NCBI GenBank assembly: GCA_029975555.1
Contig: JARKOY010000131.1
Coordinates: 1 to 56,132, forward strand
Length of the DNA: 56,132 nt
Source: Spirochaetia bacterium
Lineage (GTDB): Bacteria > Spirochaetota > Spirochaetia > Treponematales > Rectinemataceae
Reading direction: 5' to 3'
A model generated the notes under the pieces. The model was not told the origin of the DNA. It did no database searches and was given only the letters and a program-made list of their open reading frames with translations. The position numbers and the translations under genes were made by a program. Below, piece by piece: positions 33,369 to 42,667 of this stretch (the stretch's first letter is position 1; each line of letters begins with the position of its first letter).

Positions 33369-34835
33369 ATGAAGATTTTTGTGGACTATGCCCGCCACGC
33401 CGCGTTGAAAGCGGTGCTGTGCGCGAGTTTGCTGGGCGCCGCCGTAATGCTCGCGTGCGCGGCCGAGCCCGCCACGGGTCGCCTCGGTCAGAGCTCCGCC
33501 GGACTTTGGTTCGACATCGCCCCGCTCGTGGAGTGGACCAACCGCCCTGCCTTGAGCACCTCTGATAAGGTGAGCCCCGACGACCTCGCGTGGTTCTATG
33601 CGCGGCCCGCGCTTGCCTCTCTCGGATTCCAAGTGCGCACGGGACCCCTGCGTGCGGCTATGTCGGTTGAACTCCAGCAGGACCCAGGCGAACTGCTCGT
33701 GGGAGGATCCTTGACGAACCTGCCTATCTCTCACGACGGGAAGATATTCTGTTCCGCCACCAACTATCCGAGCGTCGGCTTCCTCGAGGGAGAAGGGCAG
33801 GGCTGGCATTTTTCGCTCGGCAGGAGGGCCATCAATCTCGGCCCCGGCCACTATTCTCTGACGGTTTCGGGACAGAATCCATGGTACGACCATGCCTTAG
33901 GAGGTCTCTCGGCACGGCTCGGCTCCGGTTCCACGGATTACGATTTTCTTGCGATCAATGTTCAAAATCGATCTGACGACGGAAAGTACCTTTTCATGCA
34001 TCGACTCCAGCTGGATTTTCCCGTCTGGTCCTTGGGTTTCTCCGAATATAACCTCGTGGCCAGGAATGCACTGGACTTTCAGGATATCGGGCCTTTCCTC
34101 GTATATCACCATCTTTTTGCGGGAAAGTCAAACGTCATGGCCCAGCTCGATGCTGAGCTGAGACCTGTTGCCACCCTCCGCCTGTATGGGGAAGCGCTCG
34201 TGGACGACTTCAGACTTGCCTCTGAATCTTCTTCTTCGAATCCCAACGCCTTCGGCTTCCATGCGGGACTCGAGTGGGCAATACTGCCGGCTCTGGACTA
34301 TTTTCGCCCTCGCTTTTTCAGGAAAGACTATGCGACCAGCATAGGTCCTTCCCATCTCCAAGGTGAGCTTATTGCCTCTCTGGAGTGGTACTGGGCGTCG
34401 ACCTACCTCTACCGACGCAGTTCGAGTGCCCCCAACGAGGCATATTTTTCGCGATATTTTCTTCAGTCGAACAATCTGGGGTGGCAGATAGTGGAGCCTT
34501 GGTTTTCGTATCCCCTCGGCCCGGACCGGATGATGTTTTCGGCGCGGCTCGCCTATGCGAAGTCCCACATCGCCGCCTCCTGGCGCACGTATTTCATGAT
34601 ACTCGGTGCCGAATCGGACGAGACCACCTACGCTGCCCCCTATGCGGACAACTGGCTCGGACCGCAGAGCCCCGTCAGCTATTCTGCACACACGGACATC
34701 TCCTTCGAATACATGCTGTGGCATTCGACGCTCTTCCGGTCCGCGGTTTCGCTGGACTGGAGGAGCGCAAATACCGCGGTATTCAGTGTGTCGTTTGGGC
34801 TTGTGCAGCGGCTTGGCGTCGGAACGACGGAGTGA
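33369..34835 (+). CDS. Second Wzi-like outer-membrane barrel protein
   Basis: A 488-residue exported protein with a signal sequence (about residues 10-30, KAVLCASLLGAAVMLACAAE); a relaxed spirochaetal lipobox ending in Cys is possible but not convincing. The motif LGRRAINLGPGHYSL parallels the WGPG motif of the gene before it, and the rest is alternating barrel strands such as WHFSLGRR, MMFSARLAYA and LFRSAVSLDWRS. The start at 33369 has AAAGG upstream; the frame opens at 33336. It follows the first Wzi-like gene closely and is probably in the same transcript. It converges on the gene at 34840 with four bp between stops. Role in glycan attachment is inferred. Confidence 0.65.
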   Translation: MKIFVDYARHAALKAVLCASLLGAAVMLACAAEPATGRLGQSSAGLWFDIAPLVEWTNRPALSTSDKVSPDDLAWFYARPALASLGFQVRTGPLRAAMSVELQQDPGELLVGGSLTNLPISHDGKIFCSATNYPSVGFLEGEGQGWHFSLGRRAINLGPGHYSLTVSGQNPWYDHALGGLSARLGSGSTDYDFLAINVQNRSDDGKYLFMHRLQLDFPVWSLGFSEYNLVARNALDFQDIGPFLVYHHLFAGKSNVMAQLDAELRPVATLRLYGEALVDDFRLASESSSSNPNAFGFHAGLEWAILPALDYFRPRFFRKDYATSIGPSHLQGELIASLEWYWASTYLYRRSSSAPNEAYFSRYFLQSNNLGWQIVEPWFSYPLGPDRMMFSARLAYAKSHIAASWRTYFMILGAESDETTYAAPYADNWLGPQSPVSYSAHTDISFEYMLWHSTLFRSAVSLDWRSANTAVFSVSFGLVQRLGVGTTE

Positions 34836-34839
34836 GTGT

Positions 34840-36327
34840 TCAGGGGGTGAAGCTGTACTTCAGGCCGACCGAGATGGCGCCGAACCACGTCGACTGGTCG
34901 GATGGCCGCCAGTAGGGCTCGCTGCCGTCGGCTTCGGTCAGATATTCGCCGTTCGAGTCTGTGTCCGAATCCGCAGCGGTGACGCTCGTAAGCTCAAGGC
35001 GATTCCAGACATAGCCCACGGTGGCTTTGGCCCACACCGTCATGCGACCGAAGGATCGAGAGGCGCTCAGCTTGAGCGTGAGCTTTTTTTCGAGCACGGG
35101 GTCGTCCAGCCAACGGAACCAGTCGGCAGAAGTGAAGCCCACTTGATCGTGCCAGGGGTTGGCGGGGGACTGTGCACCCGTCAGCTTGAATTCCAGAGAA
35201 CTATTGATGGTGGCGATCGGAAAGGTCTTCTTCCACGTGAGCATTGCGGCGAAATTGTTTTCGCCGTTGATGTAGCCGATCATCAGGTCTTCCATTGGGA
35301 TGCCCACCAGCGCATCCTCGGAGATGACGGCGCTGCCCGGATAGTAAGTGTAGGAATAAAACTCGTTGCGGACCGATTCGAAGGTGTAGCGGGTCGCCCC
35401 CGCGATGTAGAGGCCGAATGTCCCCACTTTAGTGTCCAGCCTTCCCCCCAAGGAAGCTGCGAGTTTGTTGGGGGCATAGTTCTGGGCACTCGGATCGAGA
35501 ATCGGATCCAGGTTCACATCATCGACGAGTACTTGGCCATATACGTACCAGGAGTCTTCGGTGTAGTCCGCGAAGAAGCCCATGAGAGAATTCATGTCAC
35601 TTGCGCTAGTCCAAGGCCTCCCCGCTGCACTGGCGGCATATTGCACCAGCCATCCCGGGGCCGGAATGGCGAAGGCGTCGATGTTAAAGTATTGCCCCGT
35701 ATAGAGGAGCGCATCCTGGTAGCCTATGCGCAGCCGGCCGAACCGAAGGCCGAAGGTCTTCAGCACGAGGCCCCGGTCGCGGTAGAGATTTTCTTGCGTC
35801 TTCGTCGAGCAAGGCCACAGATCTTTGTCGGATGCCGTATAGTAGAGGCCGCTCTGAAGGTTGTGGTTCAGGCCGACCCAGCGGTCGGTATAGAAGAAGG
35901 TTCCCCGTTCCAGGCTGATTTCTCCCATCATCGCCTGGTTGCCTGCGCTGGAGACAAAGAGCGAATAAGGCGAATCGATCATGTCGTAGTTGGCGAATTT
36001 CCCTAAGGTGATGCCGATGCCATCGTGGCTATTATACCGGAGCCCCGAATCCTCGGCATAGTAGGAAAGGGTGCCTGACAGCCCCGCCAGAGCTTCCTGT
36101 GGGTATTTCCCCTCGTTGTCCACCCGGGCGGACCAGAGAAACTCGAAGTCTCCGAGCTTCTGATACACGCTTCCCACGAAACCTCCCCAGAGCGAACGAG
36201 ATGTCGTGGTGGGCTTGGCAGCATCGGTTTGCGCGGTGAAGAGCAAGCCGCCGCGTATGTCCAATGCCGGAAGCGCAAGAATGAGCAAGCAGAGCATGGC
36301 AACGACAAAAAAAATGTGTTTTTTCAT
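34840..36327 (-). CDS. Outer-membrane beta-barrel protein
   Basis: A 495-residue exported protein with a signal peptide (HIFFVVAMLCLLILALPAL, cleavage near residue 21). The mature chain alternates hydrophobic and polar residues with many Tyr and Trp and ends in VGLKYSFTP, near the terminal-aromatic pattern of outer-membrane barrels. YGQVLVDDVNLDP recalls the LYGQLVVDEFSLP stretch of the 31548 protein, so the two may be distant relatives. It lies 14 bp after the sugar-phosphate transferase gene on the same strand and is the last gene of the glycan operon. No exact family was recognised. Confidence 0.7.
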   Translation of the reverse strand: MKKHIFFVVAMLCLLILALPALDIRGGLLFTAQTDAAKPTTTSRSLWGGFVGSVYQKLGDFEFLWSARVDNEGKYPQEALAGLSGTLSYYAEDSGLRYNSHDGIGITLGKFANYDMIDSPYSLFVSSAGNQAMMGEISLERGTFFYTDRWVGLNHNLQSGLYYTASDKDLWPCSTKTQENLYRDRGLVLKTFGLRFGRLRIGYQDALLYTGQYFNIDAFAIPAPGWLVQYAASAAGRPWTSASDMNSLMGFFADYTEDSWYVYGQVLVDDVNLDPILDPSAQNYAPNKLAASLGGRLDTKVGTFGLYIAGATRYTFESVRNEFYSYTYYPGSAVISEDALVGIPMEDLMIGYINGENNFAAMLTWKKTFPIATINSSLEFKLTGAQSPANPWHDQVGFTSADWFRWLDDPVLEKKLTLKLSASRSFGRMTVWAKATVGYVWNRLELTSVTAADSDTDSNGEYLTEADGSEPYWRPSDQSTWFGAISVGLKYSFTP

Positions 36328-36341
36328 GTTCTTTCGTCTGT

Positions 36342-37817
36342 TCAGCGGCCCTTTCGTCGTATCATCGTCAAGATAGTCCTACAAAAAATCGAGACGTCGA
36401 GCGAAAATGATATGTTTTTGAGATAATACAGATCGTACTGCAGTTTTTTTTTGGTGTCGGCAATCGAAGGGGAATGGTATTCGCCGCAGACCTGGTCCCA
36501 GCCGGTCACGCCGGGTTTGAGGAGATGGCGCTGCTGGTAATACGGAATTGCCTCGGCAAGCCTCTGGGCTATCTCGGGCCGTTCGGGGCGAGGTCCGATA
36601 AAGCTCATTTCGCCCCTCAGGATGTTCAGTGCCTGAGGAATTTCATCGATTCTGGTGGACCTCAGAAAAGAACCGAACTTGGTGATGCGCCCGTCGCCTT
36701 CCTCTGTCGGAGCAAAGTCGTTCCCCTCTTCCCGCATGGTCCTGAATTTGATCATCGTAAAAGGCCTGCCATTGCGCCCCACGCGCTTCTGTTTGAAGAA
36801 TACGGGCCCCTTACTCTCCAATTTGATGCCCAGCGCGATGATCGGGAAGAAGGGCAAAGAGATGAGCAACAAAAGAGCAGCCAGAATCCGGTCGAGTATT
36901 GCTTTTATTGTTTCGTACGGCATGACGGCCCTCAGGTCGACATGCTCCAAAAACCACGATTCGTTGATGGCGTTGATCGGCACGCGCCTAAAAATCATTT
37001 CATAGAAATCCGGCAGGTGCATGAATCGGACCTTGATGTCCAAAAGGCCGTACAGCTCTCTGATGAGTTCGGGCGAAAGCGAACGTTGCCCGGCCGCTAT
37101 GACAATGAGGTCGACGTTGGTTTCTTGTATGATGGATCGAATTGCAGAGACATCGCCGATTCGACGGATTTTCCCCTCTCCATTTTCTGAAGGACAGTCT
37201 TCGCCTGCGCCGCCATCGGCCACGGCAACAACCTCTCCATCGTCGTGCAGCGCAATCTCGGTACTGCCACAGCCACCTTCCCCCCGCTCGTCCGAATTGG
37301 GATCGAAGAAAAAGCGGGCGTCGTACCCCAGCAGCGTATGCTGATTGAGTTCCCTCACAATTTGTTCGACTTCTTTGGTAATGCCGATAAAACCGACGCC
37401 GACTCTGTACTTTTGATTCTGCACCCAGCGCTTTTCGTAGAGGTAACGCCACCCCCACAGGAGTGTCCCATAGATTATGAACAGCAGGACAAGGAGCAGC
37501 TTAGGGGCGATGTAGGCGACAGGATTGATATAGAAATAACATACCGACACAAAGCCTGAGGCCAAAAACCCCGCAGAGAAGAGCTTGACGTAGTTGTAGG
37601 TGTTGGAAGTGCGGTCCAACCTGTAAAACCCCAGTATATAAAAAATGACGAGCCACAGCGCGAAGAGAGGGGTGAAGTGGACGACGTGATACCAAAGGTA
37701 CTCAAAAGAAAGCGATCTGCCCCTCCTTGCCACAAGGGAGAGCGACAATGCCGCGTACATGAGGAGGACATCGATCAAAGCTATGAAAAACTGTCGTCGT
37801 TTTAGGTTTCGTGGCAT
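36342..37817 (-). CDS. Polyprenyl-phosphate sugar-1-phosphate transferase (WbaP-like)
   Basis: This enzyme starts the glycan by moving a sugar phosphate from a nucleotide sugar to undecaprenyl phosphate at the inner membrane. The N-terminal half has four membrane helices (for example FFIALIDVLLMYAALSLSLV), then a Rossmann-like CoA-binding domain. The C-terminal catalytic domain has a re-entrant helix (LAALLLLISLPFFPIIAL), then FKQKRVGRNGRPFTMIKFRT, RSTRIDEIPQALNIL and FIGPRPERPE. An unusual Gly/Glu/Asp-rich insert (about residues 195-220) interrupts the middle domain. At 491 aa it is full length. The donor sugar cannot be read from sequence. Confidence 0.92.
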   Translation of the reverse strand: MPRNLKRRQFFIALIDVLLMYAALSLSLVARRGRSLSFEYLWYHVVHFTPLFALWLVIFYILGFYRLDRTSNTYNYVKLFSAGFLASGFVSVCYFYINPVAYIAPKLLLVLLFIIYGTLLWGWRYLYEKRWVQNQKYRVGVGFIGITKEVEQIVRELNQHTLLGYDARFFFDPNSDERGEGGCGSTEIALHDDGEVVAVADGGAGEDCPSENGEGKIRRIGDVSAIRSIIQETNVDLIVIAAGQRSLSPELIRELYGLLDIKVRFMHLPDFYEMIFRRVPINAINESWFLEHVDLRAVMPYETIKAILDRILAALLLLISLPFFPIIALGIKLESKGPVFFKQKRVGRNGRPFTMIKFRTMREEGNDFAPTEEGDGRITKFGSFLRSTRIDEIPQALNILRGEMSFIGPRPERPEIAQRLAEAIPYYQQRHLLKPGVTGWDQVCGEYHSPSIADTKKKLQYDLYYLKNISFSLDVSIFCRTILTMIRRKGR

Positions 37818-37868
37818 ATTTTTAATAATCTATCACGATGTGAGAGGTAACATCAATCGGAAGCCCAT

Positions 37869-38966
37869 TCATGATCCTGAACGAGAAAGTTCGGTATAGA
37901 GCTGCAGATACCTGCACCACATCGAATCTGCGGAAAAGCAGCGTTCGTAGCGCGCCCGCGCCGACGCGCCCATGCGGGCACGAAGCGCTCGGTCGTTGGT
38001 CAAGCGATCAAGCGCCATCAACACCGCATCGCGATCATTCGGCACGAGGAGGCCCGCGTCCGGAGCCAATGCTTCAGATATTCCACCGACATCCGAGGCC
38101 ACGACGGGCTTGCCGCAGGACAGAGCCTCCAGAATGGACATGGGGAGCCCCTCGTAGTCCGAAAGCAAAAGGAATATGTCGCAGAGGTTGATGCAGTTGC
38201 CAGCCTCGGGCACCTCCCCAAGCATCTCAACGTTGAGGGGCAAGTCCAGATTGGTCGCAGCCCGAACGTTGCCGATCCAGAAAAAGCGCATATCCTTCGG
38301 CGCCCGGCGGGCCACTTCGAGGAAAAGGTCAAAGCGTTTGGGAGGTTCCAGCCTGGCGATGCTCATGACGATCGTCGCACCCTGAGCCCGTGCTGCCCCG
38401 ATTCGTTCGGCCACCATAGAAGCAGGAGGGGCGCCAAGCCTGTCGCTCGCGCCGTTGTGGATGAGCCGGACATTCCCTCTCACGCCTGCCCTGCGAAGGT
38501 TCCCCTCGTCGTAGGCAGAAACCGGCACGACGGCGGAAGTTCTTCTCGCCATCATTCGCTCCAGCGGCAGGAACCTCCGGTGAGTCTTCAAAATGGTGTC
38601 GAAACCGTGGATGGTGTACACCGTAGGAATGCGCCGCGGTGCACCCCAAGAGGCCAGAAGCGCCGCAAGGCGTCCCAAGACGCCTGCCTTAGAGGAATGA
38701 AGGTGCACGATCTCGGGCTGCCACCGGCGGATGAGCGCGGTGAGCTCCCAGAGCGCGGCGAAATCCTGCACCGGGTCGAGATTCCTCCGAAGATGGCGCA
38801 GAGGAAGCCTCTCCACCCGCGGGTCGAGATGATCCCAGAAGGGACCAATCGGCACGGTGGCGGCCCCGCAGGTGTGGTCAGCCTGCACCGTCCTGTTGGC
38901 CAACTCCGTGACCACGCGCGGCGCCCCGCCGAGGTCAGCGTTAGTCACGACGTGCAGAATTCTCAT
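37869..38966 (-). CDS. GT4 glycosyltransferase
   Basis: A retaining GT-B glycosyltransferase of 365 aa. The N-lobe has ILHVVTNADLGGAPRVVTEL and PEIVHLHSSKAGVLGRL; the C-lobe has VMSIARLEPPKRFDLFLEVA and the donor-binding LLLSDYEGLPMSILEALSCG. The ATG at 38966 has GGAGGG just upstream; the frame opens at 38984. It is GC-rich like the flanking genome, outside the AT-rich block. The sugar added is unknown. Confidence 0.9.
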   Translation of the reverse strand: MRILHVVTNADLGGAPRVVTELANRTVQADHTCGAATVPIGPFWDHLDPRVERLPLRHLRRNLDPVQDFAALWELTALIRRWQPEIVHLHSSKAGVLGRLAALLASWGAPRRIPTVYTIHGFDTILKTHRRFLPLERMMARRTSAVVPVSAYDEGNLRRAGVRGNVRLIHNGASDRLGAPPASMVAERIGAARAQGATIVMSIARLEPPKRFDLFLEVARRAPKDMRFFWIGNVRAATNLDLPLNVEMLGEVPEAGNCINLCDIFLLLSDYEGLPMSILEALSCGKPVVASDVGGISEALAPDAGLLVPNDRDAVLMALDRLTNDRALRARMGASARARYERCFSADSMWCRYLQLYTELSRSGS

Positions 38967-39015
38967 TGCCGCCCTCCTGTCCATGGGAAGCAGCCTGTCG
39001 GGCAGAGGGCCTTTT

Positions 39016-39930
39016 TCATACCACGGGTACCCTTACCCAGGATTCGGGCACGATATCGGAGAAATCGTAGCGATAGTAGGAGAACGGCCCGTGCCGTGCA
39101 AGGGACCAGCGGTCTGGAACAATGACGAGCTTATCCGGATTGGGATCGAGCCATGCCCCCCACCAAGAGAAACTGGAGTTGGCGATGATGTGCCCGCCAC
39201 AGCGGCTCATGAGCCACATGTCGCGCCAGCTGTCGGCGCCGCGGTTCCAATCGACGAAGGTAGCATCGCCTTTGCCCAGGCCAAGGTTGGCACGACACCA
39301 GGGCAGATCGTCGGAAAACACCAAAAAATGAGGCCGGACAAATCGCTGTCGCACCAGTCCAAGCGCATTGCGATAGTACGCCTCGGTGCACACCTGCGTT
39401 TCTGGCAGCTTGAGGCTGTCTCCACGCCTGACATGGACCGACACGAGCTTGTGACGCCCAGGCGACTCGGCGCTGCCAGCCTTTTGTGCTTCTTCAAGTA
39501 TCTGACGGTTTTGGGGTCCAGGATCAGAAATGAATTCGAATTCTTGGCGCAGACTGTCGGCGATCGGTGCAAAATACTTCTCGGACTGCCAATAGCCTTC
39601 GAGATAACGATCGCCTTCCAGCGTAAAGACCTTGGGATCATAACGAAACTCGCGGTCGATGTAATGGGTCAGTTTCGTACAATATTTGCGCCGCAGCTTG
39701 GAAAAAAGGCTGCGTGGGCGCGTTCCGAGGCGCCTGACGTCTTCCTCCCGCGCCACCTTGTATTTCACGGCAAACAGCCTGCCCAGTTCGAAGCCGTTGT
39801 GCGCCGGCATGTACTCGTAGGTAGAGGTGTCCAGATACACCTCCTCTCCCGACCGAACCTCGAGCGCCCGCGCAAAGGCATACTGAAACATCTGATTGCC
39901 GAGCCCCCCGGCGACTTTGACGATTTTCAT
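39016..39930 (-). CDS. GT11 alpha-1,2-fucosyltransferase
   Basis: It transfers L-fucose from GDP-fucose to a sugar acceptor. GT11 hallmarks are KVAGGLGNQMFQYAFARAL at the N-terminus, the GDP-fucose site VSVHVRRGDSL, FLVFSDDLPWC and IIANSSFSWWGAWL. Length 304 aa matches the family (about 290-310). It overlaps the GT25 gene by 4 bp (ATGA). The donor is made by gmd and fcl in the same cluster, so a fucosylated glycan is well supported; linkage type is a family inference. Confidence 0.93.
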   Translation of the reverse strand: MKIVKVAGGLGNQMFQYAFARALEVRSGEEVYLDTSTYEYMPAHNGFELGRLFAVKYKVAREEDVRRLGTRPRSLFSKLRRKYCTKLTHYIDREFRYDPKVFTLEGDRYLEGYWQSEKYFAPIADSLRQEFEFISDPGPQNRQILEEAQKAGSAESPGRHKLVSVHVRRGDSLKLPETQVCTEAYYRNALGLVRQRFVRPHFLVFSDDLPWCRANLGLGKGDATFVDWNRGADSWRDMWLMSRCGGHIIANSSFSWWGAWLDPNPDKLVIVPDRWSLARHGPFSYYRYDFSDIVPESWVRVPVV

Positions 39931-40685
39931 TCCCGCCCCAGAATTTTCTTTACTGTATGTTTAAGCAATCGCCCAATTGGAGTATAGACTTTAAAGCCAT
40001 ACCAGAGATATGTCCATATAGAATATGGATGAAATGCTTGTCTTGTGCCTTTTTCGGTCGTCTGGCTATTCAGTGAAGTGTTCTGCCGTATAAGAGTGAG
40101 CGTTGGGACTACCCCTCTAAAACGAACTAACCTTCTGTAGTATCCCCAGTTGTCGGCAGGAAATCGAACTGGAATGTTAACCTTACTCATCGCTGCTGCA
40201 GCTTTCGCGGTGACAATATAGCCGGCTGCTTGAGCATTATTGCCATATCGTACCAAAATAGGATCTACAATAGAAAATTGTTTCCAAAGCGGTTGTTTTG
40301 AACCCCACTTATAATGGTCACAACGTTCAAGAAAAATGACATCACCTTGCTCAATTTTATCGTTTTCAAGGACTTTTAGAATACTTGGAAGATCGTTATG
40401 GAGTATAGCGTCATCTTCTAGAATTAATGCCCAGGACAAGCCCCTTTTAACAATCTCTTCATATACTGCGGCGTGACTCAACGCACATCCGACTTCGCCT
40501 GGGCGCAAACTTCGATCCTCTAACCTTCGAGCGGATACATCATCATACCAGCGTGGATCGTCGAAATATTCTGAGCCGGGTATTGCATCAAAAAATTCAT
40601 AGTCGAGTCCTAAATGCTCAAGTTGCATTTTCATAAACGTGCGCCGTTCATTTGCATTGGGAAGGCTGATCACGAATGTCTTCAT
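39927..40685 (-). CDS. GT25-family glycosyltransferase
   Basis: A 252-residue member of the LPS-type GT25 family (LgtB/LpsA-like), which usually adds galactose. It shows TFVISLPNANERRTFM at the start, GEVGCALSHAAVYEEI and the metal/donor motif WALILEDDAIL, then GYIVTAKAAAAM. The body is AT-rich while its last few codons are not, so the edge of the AT-rich block falls here. Overlaps by 4 bp on both sides tie it to its neighbours. The acceptor is unknown. Confidence 0.9.
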   Translation of the reverse strand: MKTFVISLPNANERRTFMKMQLEHLGLDYEFFDAIPGSEYFDDPRWYDDVSARRLEDRSLRPGEVGCALSHAAVYEEIVKRGLSWALILEDDAILHNDLPSILKVLENDKIEQGDVIFLERCDHYKWGSKQPLWKQFSIVDPILVRYGNNAQAAGYIVTAKAAAAMSKVNIPVRFPADNWGYYRRLVRFRGVVPTLTLIRQNTSLNSQTTEKGTRQAFHPYSIWTYLWYGFKVYTPIGRLLKHTVKKILGRE

Positions 40686-41881
40686 CTCCTGTATTCCGCT
40701 GGGATAAGGTTGTGTTCCCTGAAAATAGTATCTATGTTTGCGTTGAAGGCTTCAATGGAGTATGTATTACTTTTTTCCACCGCAGCTTTCGACATGGCGA
40801 GGCGCAGATCAGGATCCATAATCAGCCTTTGCGTCAAACGCCCCAACTCTTCCAACGTCTTCCATCGGAAGCCATTGATGCCGTCATCGACGATTTCGCG
40901 CTGTCCACCCTTGTCTATCACGACGGGAACAGCGCCTGCGGCCATGGCCTCGACCGTCGTGATGCCGAAGTGTTCTACATTCAATGGATCAGTGTTTTCA
41001 TCGATATGTAACCCCATAACATGCCAAAATATTTTTGCCTTTTTGTATAGGGCTTCAAGATTCAATCCTGATAAGTTTACCTTTACCTCTACGCGATGAC
41101 CATGTGCGGCCTGAGCGACGCGATCATAATATTCTTTGTCTTTATCGTTGCAATACCCAGCAACGATAAGGCGCCAATTAGGGAAGAGATTTTCATGCTC
41201 GCAAAAATACGTTACCCCTTCGAGTATGTTTTTGCGTTTATCGAATCGAGATACAAGAAGGATTATATTCTCTTTTTTTTCCTCAATACTAAGAGACCAT
41301 ATTGAACCATAGGTTGCAGGTGGATTCAATACGATTTTTCGTTCAGGGGCGATATTCCAATATCGTTCAAGCCATGCTTCTGTAAATAGGGAATTACATA
41401 TAAATAAATTATAGCATTTTTCATATTTTTTATCCAGTATATATGCGATTGGTTTTAACAGAGGGATTCGAGAAAAAGTCGGAGATGCAACAGTTCGTCG
41501 ATTGGCAGGAAAATGTATAATGTGTACATTCTTTTTCCCATAAAAGAATTGCACATTGTGAAAGCAGTTTATATATAGATCTACATTCCTGGAGGTTTTT
41601 CTCAATTCACGATGCGCTGCATATCGGTTCCAGAGGCCTGGTGTTTCTTCCTTAAGAAACTGGATATTGATATCCGATGAGAACGAAAGGCCATAGTTCT
41701 GATTGAGGAAATCGATATTGTCCTCCATGCGTGCATATTTTGCCTTTTGAGCGACTAACCCAAGATCGAGTTCTTTGAACGTTTTCACAAGATACTGCGC
41801 TATCATTGCAGTAAATTTTTCAGCGCCGCCGATCGTCGAGAACAGTGTCGGACAATAAAGCCTCACGCTAAACACTTTCAT
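40682..41881 (-). CDS. GT4 glycosyltransferase
   Basis: A 399-residue GT-B enzyme. It has YCPTLFSTIGGAEKFTAMIA at the N-terminus (the glycine-rich acceptor loop), IILLVSRFDKRKNILEGV between lobes and HFGITTVEAMAAGAVPVVID as donor-binding E-x7-E-type motif. ATG at 41881 overlaps the preceding GT2 stop (ATGA); the longer reading from 41968 lies inside that gene and is not used. Final residues overlap the GT25 start by 4 bp. WHVMGLHIDENTDPLNVEHFG matches ALG11/eukaryote-like mannosyltransferases, hinting at mannose transfer, but weakly. Confidence 0.88.
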   Translation of the reverse strand: MKVFSVRLYCPTLFSTIGGAEKFTAMIAQYLVKTFKELDLGLVAQKAKYARMEDNIDFLNQNYGLSFSSDINIQFLKEETPGLWNRYAAHRELRKTSRNVDLYINCFHNVQFFYGKKNVHIIHFPANRRTVASPTFSRIPLLKPIAYILDKKYEKCYNLFICNSLFTEAWLERYWNIAPERKIVLNPPATYGSIWSLSIEEKKENIILLVSRFDKRKNILEGVTYFCEHENLFPNWRLIVAGYCNDKDKEYYDRVAQAAHGHRVEVKVNLSGLNLEALYKKAKIFWHVMGLHIDENTDPLNVEHFGITTVEAMAAGAVPVVIDKGGQREIVDDGINGFRWKTLEELGRLTQRLIMDPDLRLAMSKAAVEKSNTYSIEAFNANIDTIFREHNLIPAEYRR

Positions 41882-42642
41882 AGCCTTTCGTTGTGTGTCC
41901 CGATTCGAAAATTTTTTATTGACGTTCTCAGCTTTTTCAATCTTTTTCCTATTATGAATCTTATCCACATCTTCTTTGTCAACATGCCGTATTCATGCAT
42001 GATTTCCATTCTCTCTTCATACGGTAGAGTCCCCGTAGTAGACAAGCCGCCTGCATTGAATTTAGTCACTATATAAGGAACAAAAGCAAATCTTGCCCCT
42101 GCTCGTTTGAGCTTGATAAATGCATCCAAATCAGATGCCGATTTGTATTTTATATTGAAACCACCTATTTCGACATACATGTCTTTTTTTACGAAGGTGG
42201 CAGCGTGGTGCATCATTCTTCCTTCGTCCAGGTATTTTTCATCCGTTGTGTACCAATAATGCGCACCATCTTGCCGAACAAAATCTATAATTCCATAGAC
42301 TACTTCATGGTCATCAGCATTTCCTATACTATTTGCAATCGATTCCAGAACCCCAGGATAATACTCATCTCCACATCCGAGAAATCCTATCCATTTCCCA
42401 CAAGCTATTTTCAGGCCTTTGTTGAAAGCGTCGAATACACCGTTGTCGGCTTCGCTGACGTACTGCACAGCAAATGGCGCACTTTTTACAAGTTCTTGGA
42501 GCACACCGCAAGAGTATGCTTCGGATCCTCCATCAACGATTATCCATTCGAAAATCTCATGATTTTGAAGCAACAATGAATTATAAGTTTTTCGTATTTC
42601 ATCCCCTGAATTGTATGAAGCAGTCACTATGGAGAACAGCAT
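41878..42642 (-). CDS. GT2 glycosyltransferase (WcaE-like)
   Basis: An inverting GT-A enzyme of 254 aa. FSIVTASYNSGDEIRKTYNS, WIIVDGGSEAYS and YVSEADNGVFDAFNKGL are the WcaE/colanic-acid GT2 pattern; GFLGCGDEYYPG stands in for the DXD region, with Asp-Glu next to Cys-Gly. MMHHAATFVKKDMY and SDLDAFIKL complete the fold. It lies 25 bp after the preceding glycosyltransferase gene and overlaps the next. The sugar is unknown. Confidence 0.88.
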   Translation of the reverse strand: MLFSIVTASYNSGDEIRKTYNSLLLQNHEIFEWIIVDGGSEAYSCGVLQELVKSAPFAVQYVSEADNGVFDAFNKGLKIACGKWIGFLGCGDEYYPGVLESIANSIGNADDHEVVYGIIDFVRQDGAHYWYTTDEKYLDEGRMMHHAATFVKKDMYVEIGGFNIKYKSASDLDAFIKLKRAGARFAFVPYIVTKFNAGGLSTTGTLPYEERMEIMHEYGMLTKKMWIRFIIGKRLKKLRTSIKNFRIGTHNERL

Positions 42643-42667
42643 CTTTGGATCCTCGGTTTCTCATGTT

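Noticed and set aside
31548-34835. A single barrel gene split by frameshift
   Set aside because: Each of the two frames has its own start, signal peptide and complete barrel, and they share only a short motif.
34606-36006. 466-residue plus-strand frame over the outer-membrane protein gene
   Set aside because: The minus-strand reading has a signal peptide and barrel ending; the plus frame has neither.
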